From Alligator mississippiensis (Eukaryota > Chordata > Crocodylia > Alligatoridae): DNA of 64,000 nucleotides. The translations under genes and the position numbers were made by a program. Below the pieces are notes generated by a model. It was not told the origin of the DNA and did not search any database. It saw nothing but the letters and a program-made list of their open reading frames with translations. Where the stretch lies: contig NC_081826.1 of the NCBI RefSeq assembly GCF_030867095.1, forward strand, positions 253,312,251 through 253,376,250. Direction: 5' to 3'. Shown one piece after another: positions 45,807 through 58,757 of the stretch (position 1 is its first letter; each line of letters begins with the position of its first letter).

Positions 45807-48139
45807 GTAAATGTCTCCTCTGTGGTCTTCGTTAGAATTCAGAAGAGAGAAAAGATTAGAGAGAGAAGACCTCTGACTACAAATACAAGAAGAGGTATGC
45901 CAGAGATAGACCTAGTATTCTCCTTATCAGTGAGGTTTCAACTAGAAAGAATGGTTTTAACTTGCAGCTAGGAAAAATCATCATTATTATGGGCCAGCAT
46001 TTTTAACCCTGGGTGTCCCATGTCAAGCTCCTAACTTAATATATAAGCACCTATAACATCCAGGTTTTTAGAGGTGCTGAAAAGCTGCCTTGCCTCTTCA
46101 CATTTGGTCCTGAACCAACCATAACTCAGCTAACTCTGAAAATGAAAGCCTTATTCTGCTAAAGACTTTCCCTCGCTTGTTCACTAATAATAAGCCTAGG
46201 AATTTCTGTCAACATTTGGCTATTATAGTCATTCAGGTTCTTTTAAAACATTTAAGCCATTTATTGAATCTATATTGCTTCTGTAGTGTTCTTCTAAGTA
46301 GGAGTGTCATCATCACCTACTGTAGCAACATACTGTACTGTATCATTAAATTACATGACAAGATACTGTACAATTCAGAGCTGTAAAAACCTATAGTTTA
46401 TAAAGCAATATCTTTTAACCACGTGTGCATAATTAGAGTGTACTGCCAGATTGCTATAAACCCACTAAGTAAAAGCAGAGGGCAGTTGGATTTTGGATAC
46501 AGCTAGGAGATGAGGAAGATCTATGAATGTATAAATTAAAAATACATTTTGAGGTAAAAGCCATATGAACCCAAATTCAATATTTTGGTTTGACATAAAC
46601 ATTGCTGGGAGCACTTGGCTACAGAACATTTTAAGTAGCAACCGGTTTTAAATACAGAGCTGCTTGTGTGCAAAAGCTAGATAAACCCTAATCTTAAAAA
46701 GTGTAATCTAGAGGTCACTAGAATGTGGCATGTATCCAATTGTATAAACCCTTGTACTTTGGGGAGAGTTAGCTATTTAACTGAGTGTGTTTACTAAAGT
46801 TTGTTGATAGGTGGGCTGAATCTGGATTAAAACAGATGCAAAGAACTTCATAAAGCTGTCTGTGGCTTTAAGATCAACAAGATTATTCATAACACAAGAA
46901 TCCTGGAGTTACTATGTTTTATTTATTGGTAGAGGGGTGAATTCGTGGCATCACAAATTGCCTTGCTGCTCTAATTGCTTCTGCTTACATCCCTACATGC
47001 CACTATTGACTTCTGGATAGATTATTTTCTGTAGGTAGGATATGTGTGTAGTTGTGCCTAAGTGTCTTTGATGATAATTTCCCAGCATTTTAAGATCGTT
47101 CTTCCCTTTTCTTTCAGCTAATAGGTTTGTGAACTTCTCACTGAGAAAGAAGATATGTATTACATTCCTAAATGTATGGCTGAAATCCTTGATGAAGGAC
47201 TGAAAAGTCATCTTTCTTCTAGTTTCATTAGCCTTCTACTTCTAAATCCACATGGAATAAGCCAAAGCTGTGACAGCTCTTGGAGGATTTATATAATGGC
47301 TGAGCTATAAGTGATTCACATGCAATTAGTTAAACTGATAATGGTAGTAACAGCATTTGAAGCACTCCGAAGCAGCCTGCTGCTGTCACATGATGTCCTG
47401 AAAGTCTGTTTCTCTTTCCACACCCCACAGACCAAACATCTGAAACTGATAGCCTGACTTGATTTAACTTTAGTCAGTTGGAGTCAGGTCATCCGGGCTG
47501 AGGACTACCCTTGGGAAAGGAAGGAAACTGACTCCACAGGAAGTTGAAGAGTTTCTCCCACTAGGATCGGAGGAGGGGAACTAACTTGACTCAAGATGCC
47601 TCATCGTAACTCACTGCTCTAGACACATTAGCAGTGTGGGCCAGTCACACTGAAATCTGTTTACATGGTGAGCAAGTTGGTGCATTCATCAAATATTTTA
47701 TATGCCTGTAGTTTACATACAGGCAATTTTTTTTCTGTAAGAAGAAAACTAAATTCAAATAAAAACAAACACAAATAAATCTCTCCATATACACATCTAT
47801 TATAGTCTAATTATTAGACTATACATGGCTGAGATCAACTTTTATCCTCTATTTCACCCATGCAATCCCATTTTTTTAAATTATCTATATTGTTCTCCAC
47901 TAGCTGTGCATTATTGTTCTGAAAATGGATGGTATATATATTATACAGTACCAAACAGCTGCAGACCGAAGAGCAAGGCATATCAGGGATCCAAAACTCC
48001 CACAAAGTGGATATTTCCCTGTTTAGACAGGCAAATTCTGACATCTCTCTTGTCTTTTCCTTTCTTAGAAGAAAAATTCAGTTTAACAATGATTGCACTA
48101 CAGGTTTGAAAATTAATGGTAAAGTACTGTGTCTGCAGT
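45807..48139. other. No recognised gene
   Basis: AT-rich sequence. Near 46000-46160 there is a faint resemblance to an old dispersed repeat, unassigned. Confidence 0.45.
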
Positions 48140-48480
48140 AGAACACAGATTAGATATTTGGACCCTAAGGAGATCTGGGTTGAAGCCTATGCTCTTCCAC
48201 ACACTTTCAGTGTGAATTTGAATCAGATTTTTAACATTTTTAAGTGCTTACAAATAGAGGCATCTCAATGGAAACTAGGTCTGAAGTACTTTTGAAAATC
48301 CTACTGTGTGCTTATCTGCAACTGCAAGGATCTAAGTACCTTTAACAATCTGGTCTGTATTTCAGTTCATGCTGTGTAAAATGGGAAAACCAGTACTCCT
48401 CTATATCCCTGGGAGGCTGTGAGGACGAATACCTGAATGATCCTAAAGCACTCTGATACTATGGTAATAAGGGTCACCTA
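48140..48480 (+). repeat. MIR-like (CORE-SINE) element
   Basis: AGATCTGGGTTGAAGCCTAT is a decayed tRNA-derived B-box region. About 210 bp later GTGTAAAATGGGAAAA and GGGAGGCTGTGAGGACGAAT match the order in the MIR 3' part (GTAAAATGGG... GTTGTGAGGATTAA). Extra sequence between them may be an insertion. Divergence is high. Confidence 0.5.
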
Positions 48481-48589
48481 AGATTGCAGGTAATGTATCA
48501 TTGATTGTGTTTGAAAGCGAGTGTAGGTGTATGTAGGAGGGGTCAGTTTTGTTCCTCATAAAGAAAGGTCTGTTTTTGTAGAGAATTTT

Positions 48590-48665
48590 CAAGATTCATG
48601 TAGTTCTCTCAGTTGGAACTGGGGATAGAACCCAGACCTCCGACATGAGGGACCTATGTCTTAAC
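48590..48665 (-). repeat. tRNA-derived SINE head, minus strand
   Basis: On the minus strand, GGGTTCTATCCCC follows CAGTTAAGACATAGGTCCCT at tRNA-like spacing. A similar decayed B box (GACCTGGATTCTG) lies at about 48767-48779. Confidence 0.35.
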
Positions 48666-49016
48666 TGATTCTGCATGTTGTCTTTCAAAGTGAATTTATC
48701 AGATTATAAATTTGCATGTACAGTTTATAACCATTTGACACTATTCTGCTGCTTCCACAGCCAGGAACAGAATCCAGGTCCTTGACATATCAGTTCTGTT
48801 TCACAAAGATTTGTGTAACCCACTGGCACAGTGTATGCTCTGTCCCCTGCTTTGTGGGCCAGATCTAATTTTTTGGCAGTGTGGATCCAGCCTGTGGGCT
48901 TCAACCCATATCTCCTAAACTGTCGACCCCTGCTGAAACATACAGGAACTGAGATTGAATGGGTAGTTTTTCTGATTTCTGCATGCTTAATTTTGCAATC
49001 ACTATATTCTTTTTAA

Positions 49017-49150
49017 GCAAGGTTCTTTGAGTAGATGTGATATCTTTTATTAGACCAACTGATAGGTTAGAAAAAAGTTCACAGCAAACTTTCAGGTGCC
49101 ATCACCCTTCTTCAGGTATAGGAAGTCTCTGCTGTTCTGAGATCCCAAGG
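49017..49150 (-). mobile_element. Possible Penelope-like element 3' end
   Basis: On the minus strand: CCTGAAGAAGGGTGATGGCA, CCTGAAAGTTTGCTG, then GTTGGTCTAATAAAAGATAT. The arrangement 'ctgaagaaggg..cccgaaag..ttggtccaataaaagatat' is a widespread vertebrate repeat signature that I associate, from memory and without a search, with Penelope-like ends. The CTGAnGA..GAAA layout resembles a decayed hammerhead core. Confidence 0.35.
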
Positions 49151-51295
49151 ATATTCTTTTTACGTAGTTTTATATGTAGTATTTCTAGTGGCAGCTAGAT
49201 AAATGTGGCCCTTTCTCAAGCTAGGTTGAGAACCCTTTAGCAACTGTTATGCTTACTGTTGGAATAGCTTTACATCATAAGAAACTGTATTCTAAAAGGG
49301 ATTTTAGTATCAAAACACTAGTATTTGTTTTGTGTTTATATTTTCATTAATATGGTAAGTGTCTAGTGTTAATATTGTGCTAATTCTTGCTGTTTTCATG
49401 CCTCTTTTAAGTCATCCAATTTGTATTAGACCCCTGTAGAAAATAAACACTTTTGCAATGTCCATGAATTAATATAAACAGAGAAGGAGACAAACAGAAT
49501 AATTACCTAGATTGTTGTTAAATATAGCAACTCAGTATCTGAAGCTAATGTGAACCTCTTTACCACAAAAAAAATCAGGGACAAGCAAACATTTTATTGC
49601 TTCCATCAGCTGCAATGCATGGTCCCCTTGGTTATTCCTTTAATCCAAAAAGCTTCTTGGTAGATCCAAGATGTGCGGCCTTTCTGTAACGACTTGGCAA
49701 GAGAAAGGATCCAGAACTTCTCTGCAAACACAATTAAGTTGTCAAAGACAAGTACCGTGTTTGAATTAAAGCTATAAATCTTTCATCTGCATCTACTCTA
49801 CATCAAATAGCAGGAAAGAGGCCCTCCCATCTAACAGTCTTAATTACCAGAGCCCTGCAGTCTTTGAGCATGACAGAGTGGAAGACAGCTGACCTTGCGT
49901 TCCAATTGGAGAGCAAGGGGATCGACCATTTAATGTATGAGAATTAGTGCCTAGAATATCATAAAAAAGAACATAGCCAAGACAGGAGGTTAAGCACTCA
50001 ACACATTATTGGGACTACACAGATAGATAACAATAGCCTTTGCTTTGATCCATTTATACTGGAATAAGCACTATTTGGAAGACTTCATTGTGAACAACTT
50101 TGCCTGCTAACAACCACTCTTTACAATCTTCCTCCATCCATAAACACCAAAAGTGTCTTCCTTCCATTGCTGCATTGTCACTGGCACAATTGTACTATAG
50201 GTACATACGTTTTGATAGTAGACATGAGTTTCTACTACTGTGTCATCCAGCTCTGTTCAGAGCAGATCAGTGAGCAACAAACTGGAAGGAACCCCTGGTT
50301 CACCAAGCCCAGGCCTCTTCAGTGGCAGGCAACCATGTAATAAACAGTTATCAAAAAGGATCCAGAAAACATCATACCAGTCCTGCCAGCCCACCCCAGC
50401 AACAAAACCCTGCAGGATACCCCCTGACATGTAGAATCTTTAATTACAAGAAAACCTTGTGCCACAGGAAGAGAGCAGGAAGGACAATGGTGTCACCAGT
50501 GCATTAGGTCCCTGCATTGGTGAAGAATTTATTGGGTAAAATTCTAGGAATTGGACCATTCTCTGTGCTTCCAAGAAAGGTAAAAGCCCTCAATAGTCCT
50601 TCCCAGTCTGACCTGTGTGGAAATTCTTTCTTGACTCCAAATGTTGGGATCAGTTTAACTCATCCCCTGTGATCACAGGCTTGCATATAATACACATTTG
50701 TCCAAAAGGGGCCATAACAACATTAGCTCAGGCCCAACCCACACACAAAAGCCACAAAGCACCTACAAAGACCTCCATAACAAACTATGCCAAGTAGCAG
50801 CATAAGTGGGGCAGGCCGAGCAAGCCACCAGGCCCTAGTGCTGACTGTAAGAGGGCACCAGACCCTCCCCCCACCCGGGGGGGGGAGGTGTCTTTGCTAT
50901 GGCAGGGGCATCCTTATGCTGCCATAGGAGCCGAGCAGGGCAGTACTGCACCAAGCAATGCATTTGGGAGGCAGGGGGCAAGTGAGGGGAGTGGAATAGT
51001 AGAAAGCCCCCAAGAGCCTTTACTAGAGCAGGCATAGACCTGCTCCCAATATGTATGGGAGGGAGGTAGCAAATGGGGCCCCAGGGTCGGTTCTCATGGA
51101 GCCTGGCCATGAGGCTGCTGCCTCTGGAGCTCAGCTATCATTGCTGCAGCAGCAGCAGTAGACCAAGGTAAGTCTTCTCGTCCCTTCACCTATGCCCTGT
51201 CCTTTACCCCTGCCCCTGCATTGATCTACAGTGGTCAGCATACATCCACCCTGGGCACTCAGGGTGCTTATGGACATACATTTAGGGGGTCTCAA
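49151..51295. other. No recognised gene
   Basis: AT-rich to about 50800, then GC-rich (50815-51200) with a G9 run at 50879-50887. No domain-bearing frame. Confidence 0.45.
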
Positions 51296-51335
51296 TCTAA
51301 CTCATGGCAGTTTCTATAAAACGCCATGAGTTAGA
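51296..51335. repeat. Inverted repeat, 4-nt loop
   Basis: TCTAACTCATGGCAGTTT faces AAAACGCCATGAGTTAGA around CTAT. About 17 of 18 positions can pair. It lies at the left edge of a GC-rich block (51340-52010), so it may be the end or the core of a non-autonomous element. Confidence 0.6.
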
Positions 51336-53804
51336 GCCCTCCACCCCAACCCAACAGATGTTCACTTGTTGGGTCAGGGGGGCTGAAGCCTGCGTGCACT
51401 GTCCAGCAGGCAGGGGCACTCCAGCAGCCTCCAAGGAGGCTGCCAAACTTTGCCCCCCCTCCTCCCCCCCCAGCTCTGGGACTGTCAGCAGGGTAGGAAG
51501 GGGAGATGAAAGGAGCAGCCAGCTGCTTTGCCTAGCTGCAGCTGAAGAGGGGTGGGTGGGCAGGGTGAAATGGAGCTCCTTTACCTCATGTGCCCCTCCA
51601 GCCACCCTGGCTAAGGTATTGGGGGAGCCAGGTTGGGCCCTGCAGACACTCCAGTTCACCCTTCCCACTACCCGCCCCCCACCTCCAGTCAGGCAAAGCA
51701 GCCTGCTGCTTCTGCTGCTCCTGCTGCTATCAAGAGGGCAAGGCAAGGGGTGGGGGAAGGGAGTCCCCCTCAGACTAGGGAGTCCCCCTATAAACCCAGA
51801 CCACATCCCTCCGGTATTCCAGTCAGGGAAGCTGGGGTGGGCCCACAAGGTGAGAGGGCTCCATTTCACCTGCCCCCCTCCCCCCCTCCAACTCCAGCCA
51901 GGCAAAGCAGCTAGCAGCTCCATGTTGCTTCCCCCCACCCCCTCTCCCTGCAAATGCCTGGAAAATGCAAAAAATGAACCCTGGAGGGAACACAATTTCC
52001 CTAAGGTGCTCTGCTTTAGTGCACCTTCGGCTAATACCTGATCTGACCAAGGTTAATTTTCTGCACAACTGGCCATTTAAAAAGCTCTCTGCTGCCATGC
52101 CCATGTGTTACATCATGGCTGTAGAATGCTTTCAGGGGCCTGATCATGCAAAAATGTAACTTGTTTAAACACCCGCAGTGAGCTCCCTATGCCCTTAATG
52201 TCAAGAGCTCTCCCCAAGGGTCTGCACTGACAAAACTAGTGAGTTATATGCACTGAGTGAGAAGTAGTGGGTCAGACTTCACGGCTATTGTATGAATGAG
52301 AAGCAGGGTAGATTTGCACCTTATGACTAACTAAATCAGAGATGTATACATTTTCATAAGCAGCAGCTTGCTTTATCAGATGCTAAGAAGGGACTGCAGG
52401 AAGCAGAGCTTCTAAATAGAAGGAAGCAGTTAGATTACAAAGCATAGGGAAAGGGGAGGGAAAAAAAGGGAGCACTGCTGGGCTAAGTGGGTTGAAGAGA
52501 GAAAAATAAAGCAGTTAACCCACTGAAAGATGAAGGGGTTATAAAAACTAATCCAGGTAATGGGATAAGAATCCATAGTTTCAGTTTAGACCATACATAA
52601 CACCAGCCAGTCTGTGGATGATTTCTTGTTCTACAGTTTCCCATTATTGGGAATGACCCCACTGTGCAAAGTAATCTTTCTAAATCAAGTACATTTGAGA
52701 ATGAATAATGTATCCAATTCGTTATGTTCTCTGGGATAATGAAGTGATCTCATACCTTTCCAGGAAATCCTCTGAACATTCTCTTCTAGCTTTTCCAGCT
52801 GCTATCCTACCATTTCATCTTTCTTCATGTAATTTGGATTATTTCTTTACTCACATCCTTATTCTCTAATAGATCTTCATGAATGGGTTATGATAGGCAT
52901 TTTACTACCATAGACAAACAGAAGATATGCTGCTGTCCAGTCAATGGCACCATTCACAACAAAGCAACATAAGATAATGCATAGTAAAACTCAGCTTAAG
53001 TGAAATACAGTACATCAATGCTATTGCATAAAAAATGTTCACTATAATTTTGGGCAAGATATTCATATCACTGGAAAGGTGTCCTGAACCTCTATAAAGG
53101 AACTGCGGGTTTGGTAGAATGCCCAGAAAATATTTATATGACAAAATATAAATATGTTGCAGAACATAAATATACTGAAATTAAATTTTCCATACAGTAT
53201 TTACATAAAGGGCCAAAATTTCCAAAGCAACCTCAAATTTGGGCAAAGACTGAGGTTTTTTGGGTACATAATACATTTGCACATGTAACTCAACTGCTCT
53301 GAAATATTAAAATACTATCTTTTTAGGGTTCTATAATAGTACACATGCAGTTTTTCATTGTATGTATGTGCATGTGTGTGTGTGTCTGTTTCTACATTTA
53401 CATTTAATACATTTTGTTAAGGGTAAATATGTATTAATTGAATATGACTTAACACATTAATTGAATATGGGCTTCACACAGGAAGATGAGAATGTGATTC
53501 ATTACAAATATATTTCAAAAGGATGAGGAAATAGTAAGTATTTACATGGGAAAAATTATTCAAGGCTCCTTTTGAACCTGTACATTTCTCAAATTGCTTC
53601 CCAGCACATTGCTATATCATAAGTATTCAGCACATGATCAAGTGAAAAAATATGATAACAAAGAGCATGATAACAGTTCTGTATCCTTCACATATTCAGC
53701 AGCAAGTGCCATGATCATCTGTTACCTATTTAGACATTTTTTTTAATGAGGAGTTCTGGAGTCACTAAGTACTTACTGATGGATTCTACATATCAACAAC
53801 CATA
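51336..53804. other. GC-rich block then AT-rich sequence, no gene
   Basis: 51340-51960 has overlapping frames up to 245 codons on both strands. They are Pro/Ser/Gly-rich and motif-free, and are attributed to composition. 52080-53800 is AT-rich with a short TG microsatellite near 53370. Confidence 0.45.
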
Positions 53805-53812
53805 GGCTATAG

Positions 53813-55218
53813 CAGGGGTATGTAACATTTTTTAGCCGGAGCGCTGAAAAAAACACAATGTCTACCTTGGAAGGTGCTGGAGTGCCAGCATGCCAGAAAA
53901 ACGAAATGAAGGCAGGTGGGGCAGTGGGGGGTGGAGAGTGCATGGCAGGACGCACTGCATATTAGTATATTTAATAATCATAAATGTTGTCTTTGTTGCT
54001 GTGTATTCCTTTTTTGTTGAGCATGTTACAATGAGAGAGAGAGAGAGAAAAGAGAGAAATAAGAGAAAGAGGAGAGAGAGAAAGAAATGGAAAGAGAAAG
54101 AAAAAAGAGGAGAGAGAGAAAGAAAAAGGAGAGCAGAGAGAGAACCAGACACACACACACGCACACAGAGAAGCACGTGCACAGAGAAGCAGAACAGACA
54201 CATGCACACAAACATCCAGAACCAGACACGTGTGCACACACAGACACACAGAACCAGACAGAGGCAGACAAACACACAGAACCAGATGCATGGGCACGTG
54301 GAGCCAGACTGCTGGGCCACCGGACAAAGTCTGACCCAACAATGCCCTGGTCTTGCTGGAGCTCCTGTGCTTCCCCGGAGAGACCAGCCACCAGGCTGCA
54401 GTGCATCTGGCTGAGGCCCCAGGCTGGAGCCTGCCCATCAGCCCATCCACCCACCCACCCCATACAGCTAAACCCGCAAAAGGTGTGGTACTCCTGGCAA
54501 GGGGCAGCGCCAGCCTCATCCTGGTGCGGGGGCTGGGCTCAGAGTGGGTGGGAGTCAGGCAGGCTGAGGTGCAATCCCTGCTGCAAGCAGCCTGGGCTCT
54601 GTGGCTGGCAGCAGCTACCCAGAGCCTGGGGCGGCTGCAGCCAGGAGGCTGCAAACGGCTGCTCTGGGCTCCAGCATCAGTTCCGTACCTGTGGGTGCAT
54701 GCGGTAGGGCCTGAGACAACACAACCTTCCCGCTGTCTGCTCTGAGGTGCACATGCAGTCGCCACCAGCATGGAACTGATGGTGGGGCTGTGGAGCCCAG
54801 TGGAGCCATTTGCAGCCTGCCTGCTGCAGCTGCCCAGAGCCCAGGCCTGGGCTCTGGAGCCCAGTCATCAGCTCTGTGCCAGCAGCAGAGGAGGGGCTGG
54901 GGTTGCACTGCCTCAGGCTCCTCCCCCACCATCCACTCTGAGGTGTGCATACACCCACTGGTATGGAGCTAAAGCCAGATCCTGGAGCAGCTGTTTGCAG
55001 CCTCCCGGCTGTAGCCAGCCAGGCTCTGGGTAGCTGCTGCCAGCCATGGAGCCCGGTCTGCTTGCAGCAGGGCTTGCAGTTGCCCAACTGCCTGCTGGGA
55101 GCAGCCCGGGCTTCATGGCTGGCAGCAGCTGCCTAGAGCCTGGGTTGGTGGTGGCGTGCCAAGCAAAATCGCCTTACGTGCCATGCTCGGCACACGTGCC
55201 AGGGGTTGCTGACCCCTG
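53813..55218. mobile_element. hAT element with 8-bp target duplication
   Basis: Begins CAGGGGTATGTAACATTTTT and ends GGGGTTGCTGACCCCTG. The flanks GGCTATAG (53805-53812) and GGCAATAG (55219-55226) match at 7 of 8 positions. The interior holds a purine microsatellite, a CA-rich tract and tandem GC-rich units (AGCCTGGGCTCTGGAG, GCAGCTGCCCAGAGC variants). No transposase domain is visible. Confidence 0.75.
54031..54290. repeat. GA-rich then CA-rich microsatellite tract
   Basis: 54031-54150 is GA/GAAA purine-only repeat. 54150-54290 is an imperfect (CA)n with interspersed AGACACACAG units. The long frames over this tract on both strands are repeat translations. Confidence 0.85.
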
Positions 55219-55433
55219 GGCAATAGGAACAGGAGAGGCTGAGAATATGAATCTGGCCCTGAGATCCACTCACATTAAGGAAAAGTGGTGAGACTGTGCC
55301 AAGAAACAGCAGCTCTCTCCATCAACTCAGCTACCAGAGATTCTTTGGTTTGCCAAGCAAAAGAGTATGCTGTGAACACAGCAACCTTGGCTGACATACC
55401 GGCATGCTGAAGTGACAGTGAGGCTAGGGACAG

Positions 55434-55560
55434 ACATTACACATAAACCAGTTTAAGTGATCAGAAACTGGTTTAAACCTGTAACAGAACAGATGTTCAG
55501 TGTACATAAACCAGTTTGAAAATGGCTGAAACTAGATGAGATAAACCTGATTGAATGTAT
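55434..55560. mobile_element. Partial copy of the CTAGGGACAGACATT element
   Basis: Starts CTAGGGACAGACATTACACA and follows the 43468 copy closely for about 125 bp (AAACCAGTTTAAGTGATCAG, GTAACAGAACAGATGTTCAG). Similarity stops near GATTGAATGTA. The right end is missing. Confidence 0.7.
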
Positions 55561-57837
55561 TCTGCTGATATAGTACATGGATCATAATTCTGGCATTTGG
55601 GTCTACATCACCTTGCACTGCCAAACACACAAAGGGACAAAATAATATTAAGGCTACTTCCAAGAGCATGGAAGGCATGCAATAAGAGACTGTGCATTTC
55701 AGAACAATATCTATATCTATATTTGTAATAGGAATCATGTGGGCCAGTCCTTAATGCAATAATTTCATGTATTTAATGCTTTAATGAAACTTTATGAATT
55801 TATACCATCTAGGAATCCAGCCCTATGATACTCATATGCAGCATTAGCAGGATGTAAAACTATTGCATTTCTAGGGCCCCTTCCTCCTCATTAAAATAAA
55901 GAAGCAGCTGTTATGCCTATAGTCCTATAATATAGTCTCACTACTTTTCCTTACAGCTAGTGAATTTTAACCTCTAGTTGTTATGTAGGACACACACACC
56001 GCTTTTCTCTGAACACATCTCCAGGGGTCCTATAAAAATGCATAACAGACAAACTGGGCACCTGTAGAAGACTATGTGAGGGCCACAGGACTGAACCCAG
56101 GTCCTTCTCCCTCACATTTTTTCACTTCTTCATGTATTATAGTGATTATTTCTGACATAACAGGAATGGATGTGGGTAGAATTTGGAAGAATGCCAACTT
56201 CAAAGTAGCTTTTATCTGGGGACACAAGTATTCCTCCATCCATGACAAAATACATTATCCTATGTTTTACAGTCATGACTAATATTATGTAATACACATT
56301 TTCCTCTCTCAGTCCTCCTTTAAGTGCACTACATTTAAATACAAAAACAATCATAGCCATTAGAAGATGAAGGAAACCAATTATAAGCAGTGGAAAACAA
56401 TATACCATCTCTTTCAGCTATGGAAATCTATCGTTGTTCAGCAGGCCTGAAATACACAAGCACATATACATGTTTGTGCATGCACTTACCACTACTCAGG
56501 CGTAATAGAAATTATCAGTTTTGAACAGGGGCTAATCCAGGATTTTCCAAAGGCAGGTGCAATAACAGTAATCTGCACTACAGGTGGCTACACCCCTTGT
56601 TCCCAGCTTCCTCTGCCCCAACCCGTGTAGGAATACCAAGCCATGAAAGCCTCTGGGATCTCATTCAAGTCCCTAAAGCTAGTGAAAATTGCCCCTGCCT
56701 TTCCTCTTCCTGCTGAGAGGCATTCCCCCTCCTCTTCTCTTCTGCCCCCTTCTTCCCCCTGTCCCAGCCTAACAGCACCTGGCTCCTGCTGCTGCTTTCT
56801 CCACTGTTTGGGAGTTAGGAAGCTGAATGGGGAGGGGACATGATTAGTGTGGTTCTGCCCTCCATGAGGTGAGCCGAATCCTGCGCTTCATCTGCATATA
56901 CATTTTGGGGTATCCCAGGACTTCTGACAAGAACACAGTTGCAGTCATGAGTAGGGGCTAATTAGCACATGGATAATTTGCGGGGAGGAGGGGTATTTGC
57001 AGAACACACACACACACTGAGCAGTGCTGAGCCTTGGGGTCAAAAATAGTCTGACACGTTGTTGACTCTGTTGGGGCCCAGCCCAATGAACTCTATGGTA
57101 AGTCATGAACCTTTTGACTACAAAAGTGCTGCTTAATTGTGTGTATATGGAGCACCAGTGTTAAACCTTGCAGCAGTTTCAAAAAAGATTAAAGGCATCA
57201 ATTCTGGATGAACAAAGTCTATGGCTACCTACAGTACAAAGTGTTTTCAAATTTGCCCTTCATATCTATGTGCTCAGGGACAGCAGGGTCTGACAGTAAT
57301 AAGAGGGGAAGGGATTGCAGAGGGAAGAAGGGGGGGGGAGGGGCGGGGGACTGAGGGCAAGGGAGTCACCTTTCCCACCCAGATTTATTTTCCCTGCTGT
57401 AGTAGTGGGAGAGGGACAAATTCAAGGCAAACCTCCAATAATTAGATGCTATACCTGGAAAATTGTAACAAATTTATAAATTTGCCATATATAGAATCTA
57501 GTTATTGGGGAGTTATCTTGTGTGCAAGTAAATGCAGCAATCATTTCTTCTTTAATATTGTTAATATGCAAAGCATATAGGAATATATTCAAAATAATAT
57601 GGAAGAATGTTCTTTTCAGAATTGCAGTCCTTTTTCTACTGATCATCATAGATTTTCTTCTCTTCCAGCATGTGTGTAGTTTCTTAGTGTCCTGAGTCAT
57701 CACTGCCACCACCTTTAATATTCGAAGGGGCATTTTTGAGCTAAAATAATTACCTTTATCTGTAGAATTTTCTATAGGGCAAATAGAAACCAAACATGGC
57801 AGTTTACCATTCACATCACCAGGACCTAATGCATAGG
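55561..57837. other. No recognised gene; minor repeat remnants
   Basis: A minus-strand B-box-like CCTGGGTTCAGTCC occurs at 56089-56102, perhaps a SINE remnant. (CA)n at 57006-57018. A dispersed GGGGCTAATCCAGGATTTTC unit begins near 56526. Otherwise AT-rich. Confidence 0.4.
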
Positions 57838-58110
57838 CAAACTAGTCACATGCCTAGGGCCCTGAGCTATGGGAGGCCCAGTCCTTCCCTCTGCAGGGGC
57901 GGCACAAATGGCCCCATCTGCCTCCCTTTCTTACCCTTCCCCTCTGTCAGCCTCACTGCTGTGGTGGCTGCTTCCTAGTGGCAGCTCTGAGCCCCGCTCC
58001 CCATGAGTGGCAGTGCCACAATGGGGAGGGGGGTCTCAATCAGTCCAGGGCCCACAAGTTTATTTGCCTAGGGCCCACTAAAGGGTTAATCCAGCTCTGC
58101 ATGCCACTGT
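57838..58110. repeat. Dispersed repeat with inverted TGCCTAGGGCCC motifs
   Basis: GGCAAACTAGTCACATGCCT then AGGGCCCT near the left, and ACAAGTTTATTTGCCTAGGG then CCCA at the right. The ends share TGCCTAGGGCCC in direct orientation and GGCAAAC/GTTTATTTGCC in inverted orientation. It is a known type of vertebrate repeat whose class I cannot fix. Confidence 0.35.
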
Positions 58111-58411
58111 ATGTAGTAGCATTCCTAATACAGTGCAGATAACACTACCACTAGACAGACCTTAGGTGCAGGTACAGAGGCCTTTAATTTTTATTGGAGA
58201 ACACTTACATCTTAGTGAAACACAAACAGTGCATAAAGATACCTGTAGACAGTAGCTCAGAATGTTCTCAAACACATACACATGTAAATCCATAAAAGGA
58301 AAAGTGTTTCTAATGTACTTGTTACATTAGTATCTATGTATAGATACAAACACTATTGTAACAGAATACCTGTGGATACATTCACTTGTGGGGTACAGTT
58401 TTAGCTTAGTT

Positions 58412-58749
58412 CAGGGCTGTGCAACTTCCAAGCAGTCGGGGGGGGGGCACACATCCCACACATCCTATGCAGGCCACACCAGGGCAAGCCATAGGCCCCT
58501 GAGCCTTGTGCAAGCCTCTGATGCTGCACTGCATGCCCATGTAAGCAACCACTTACTGTACCATGCAGCTGCACAACCCTGGAACAGGGGCTGGAAGCAG
58601 CATCCAGAGGAGGGAGGGGGAACTTAGCACCCCTAGATGCTGTTGCAACCAGAGTAATAGGGGGAGTGGCAGCCAAGAAAGAGCCTACAGCCTCAACTTA
58701 ACCCACTGTGGGCCACATGCGACCCATGGCTAGGCAGTTGCCAACCCTG
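58412..58749. mobile_element. hAT MITE with perfect 8-bp target duplication
   Basis: A 338-bp element from CAGGGCTGTGCAACTTCC to GGCAGTTGCCAACCCTG, flanked on both sides by GCTTAGTT (58404-58411 and 58750-58757). The inner text (GGGCCACATGCGACCCATGG) matches the 'gcggcccg' style of Charlie-like hAT elements. An 11-base G run lies at 58439-58447 and nearby. No coding capacity. Confidence 0.9.
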
Positions 58750-58757
58750 GCTTAGTT

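Noticed and set aside
51297..52041. 232- and 245-codon frames on opposite strands
   Set aside because: Composition-driven frames in a GC-rich block. No domain and no splice or start context.
53971..54771. 266-codon minus-strand and 206-codon plus-strand frames
   Set aside because: They translate GA and CA microsatellite tracts and GC-rich filler inside a hAT element.
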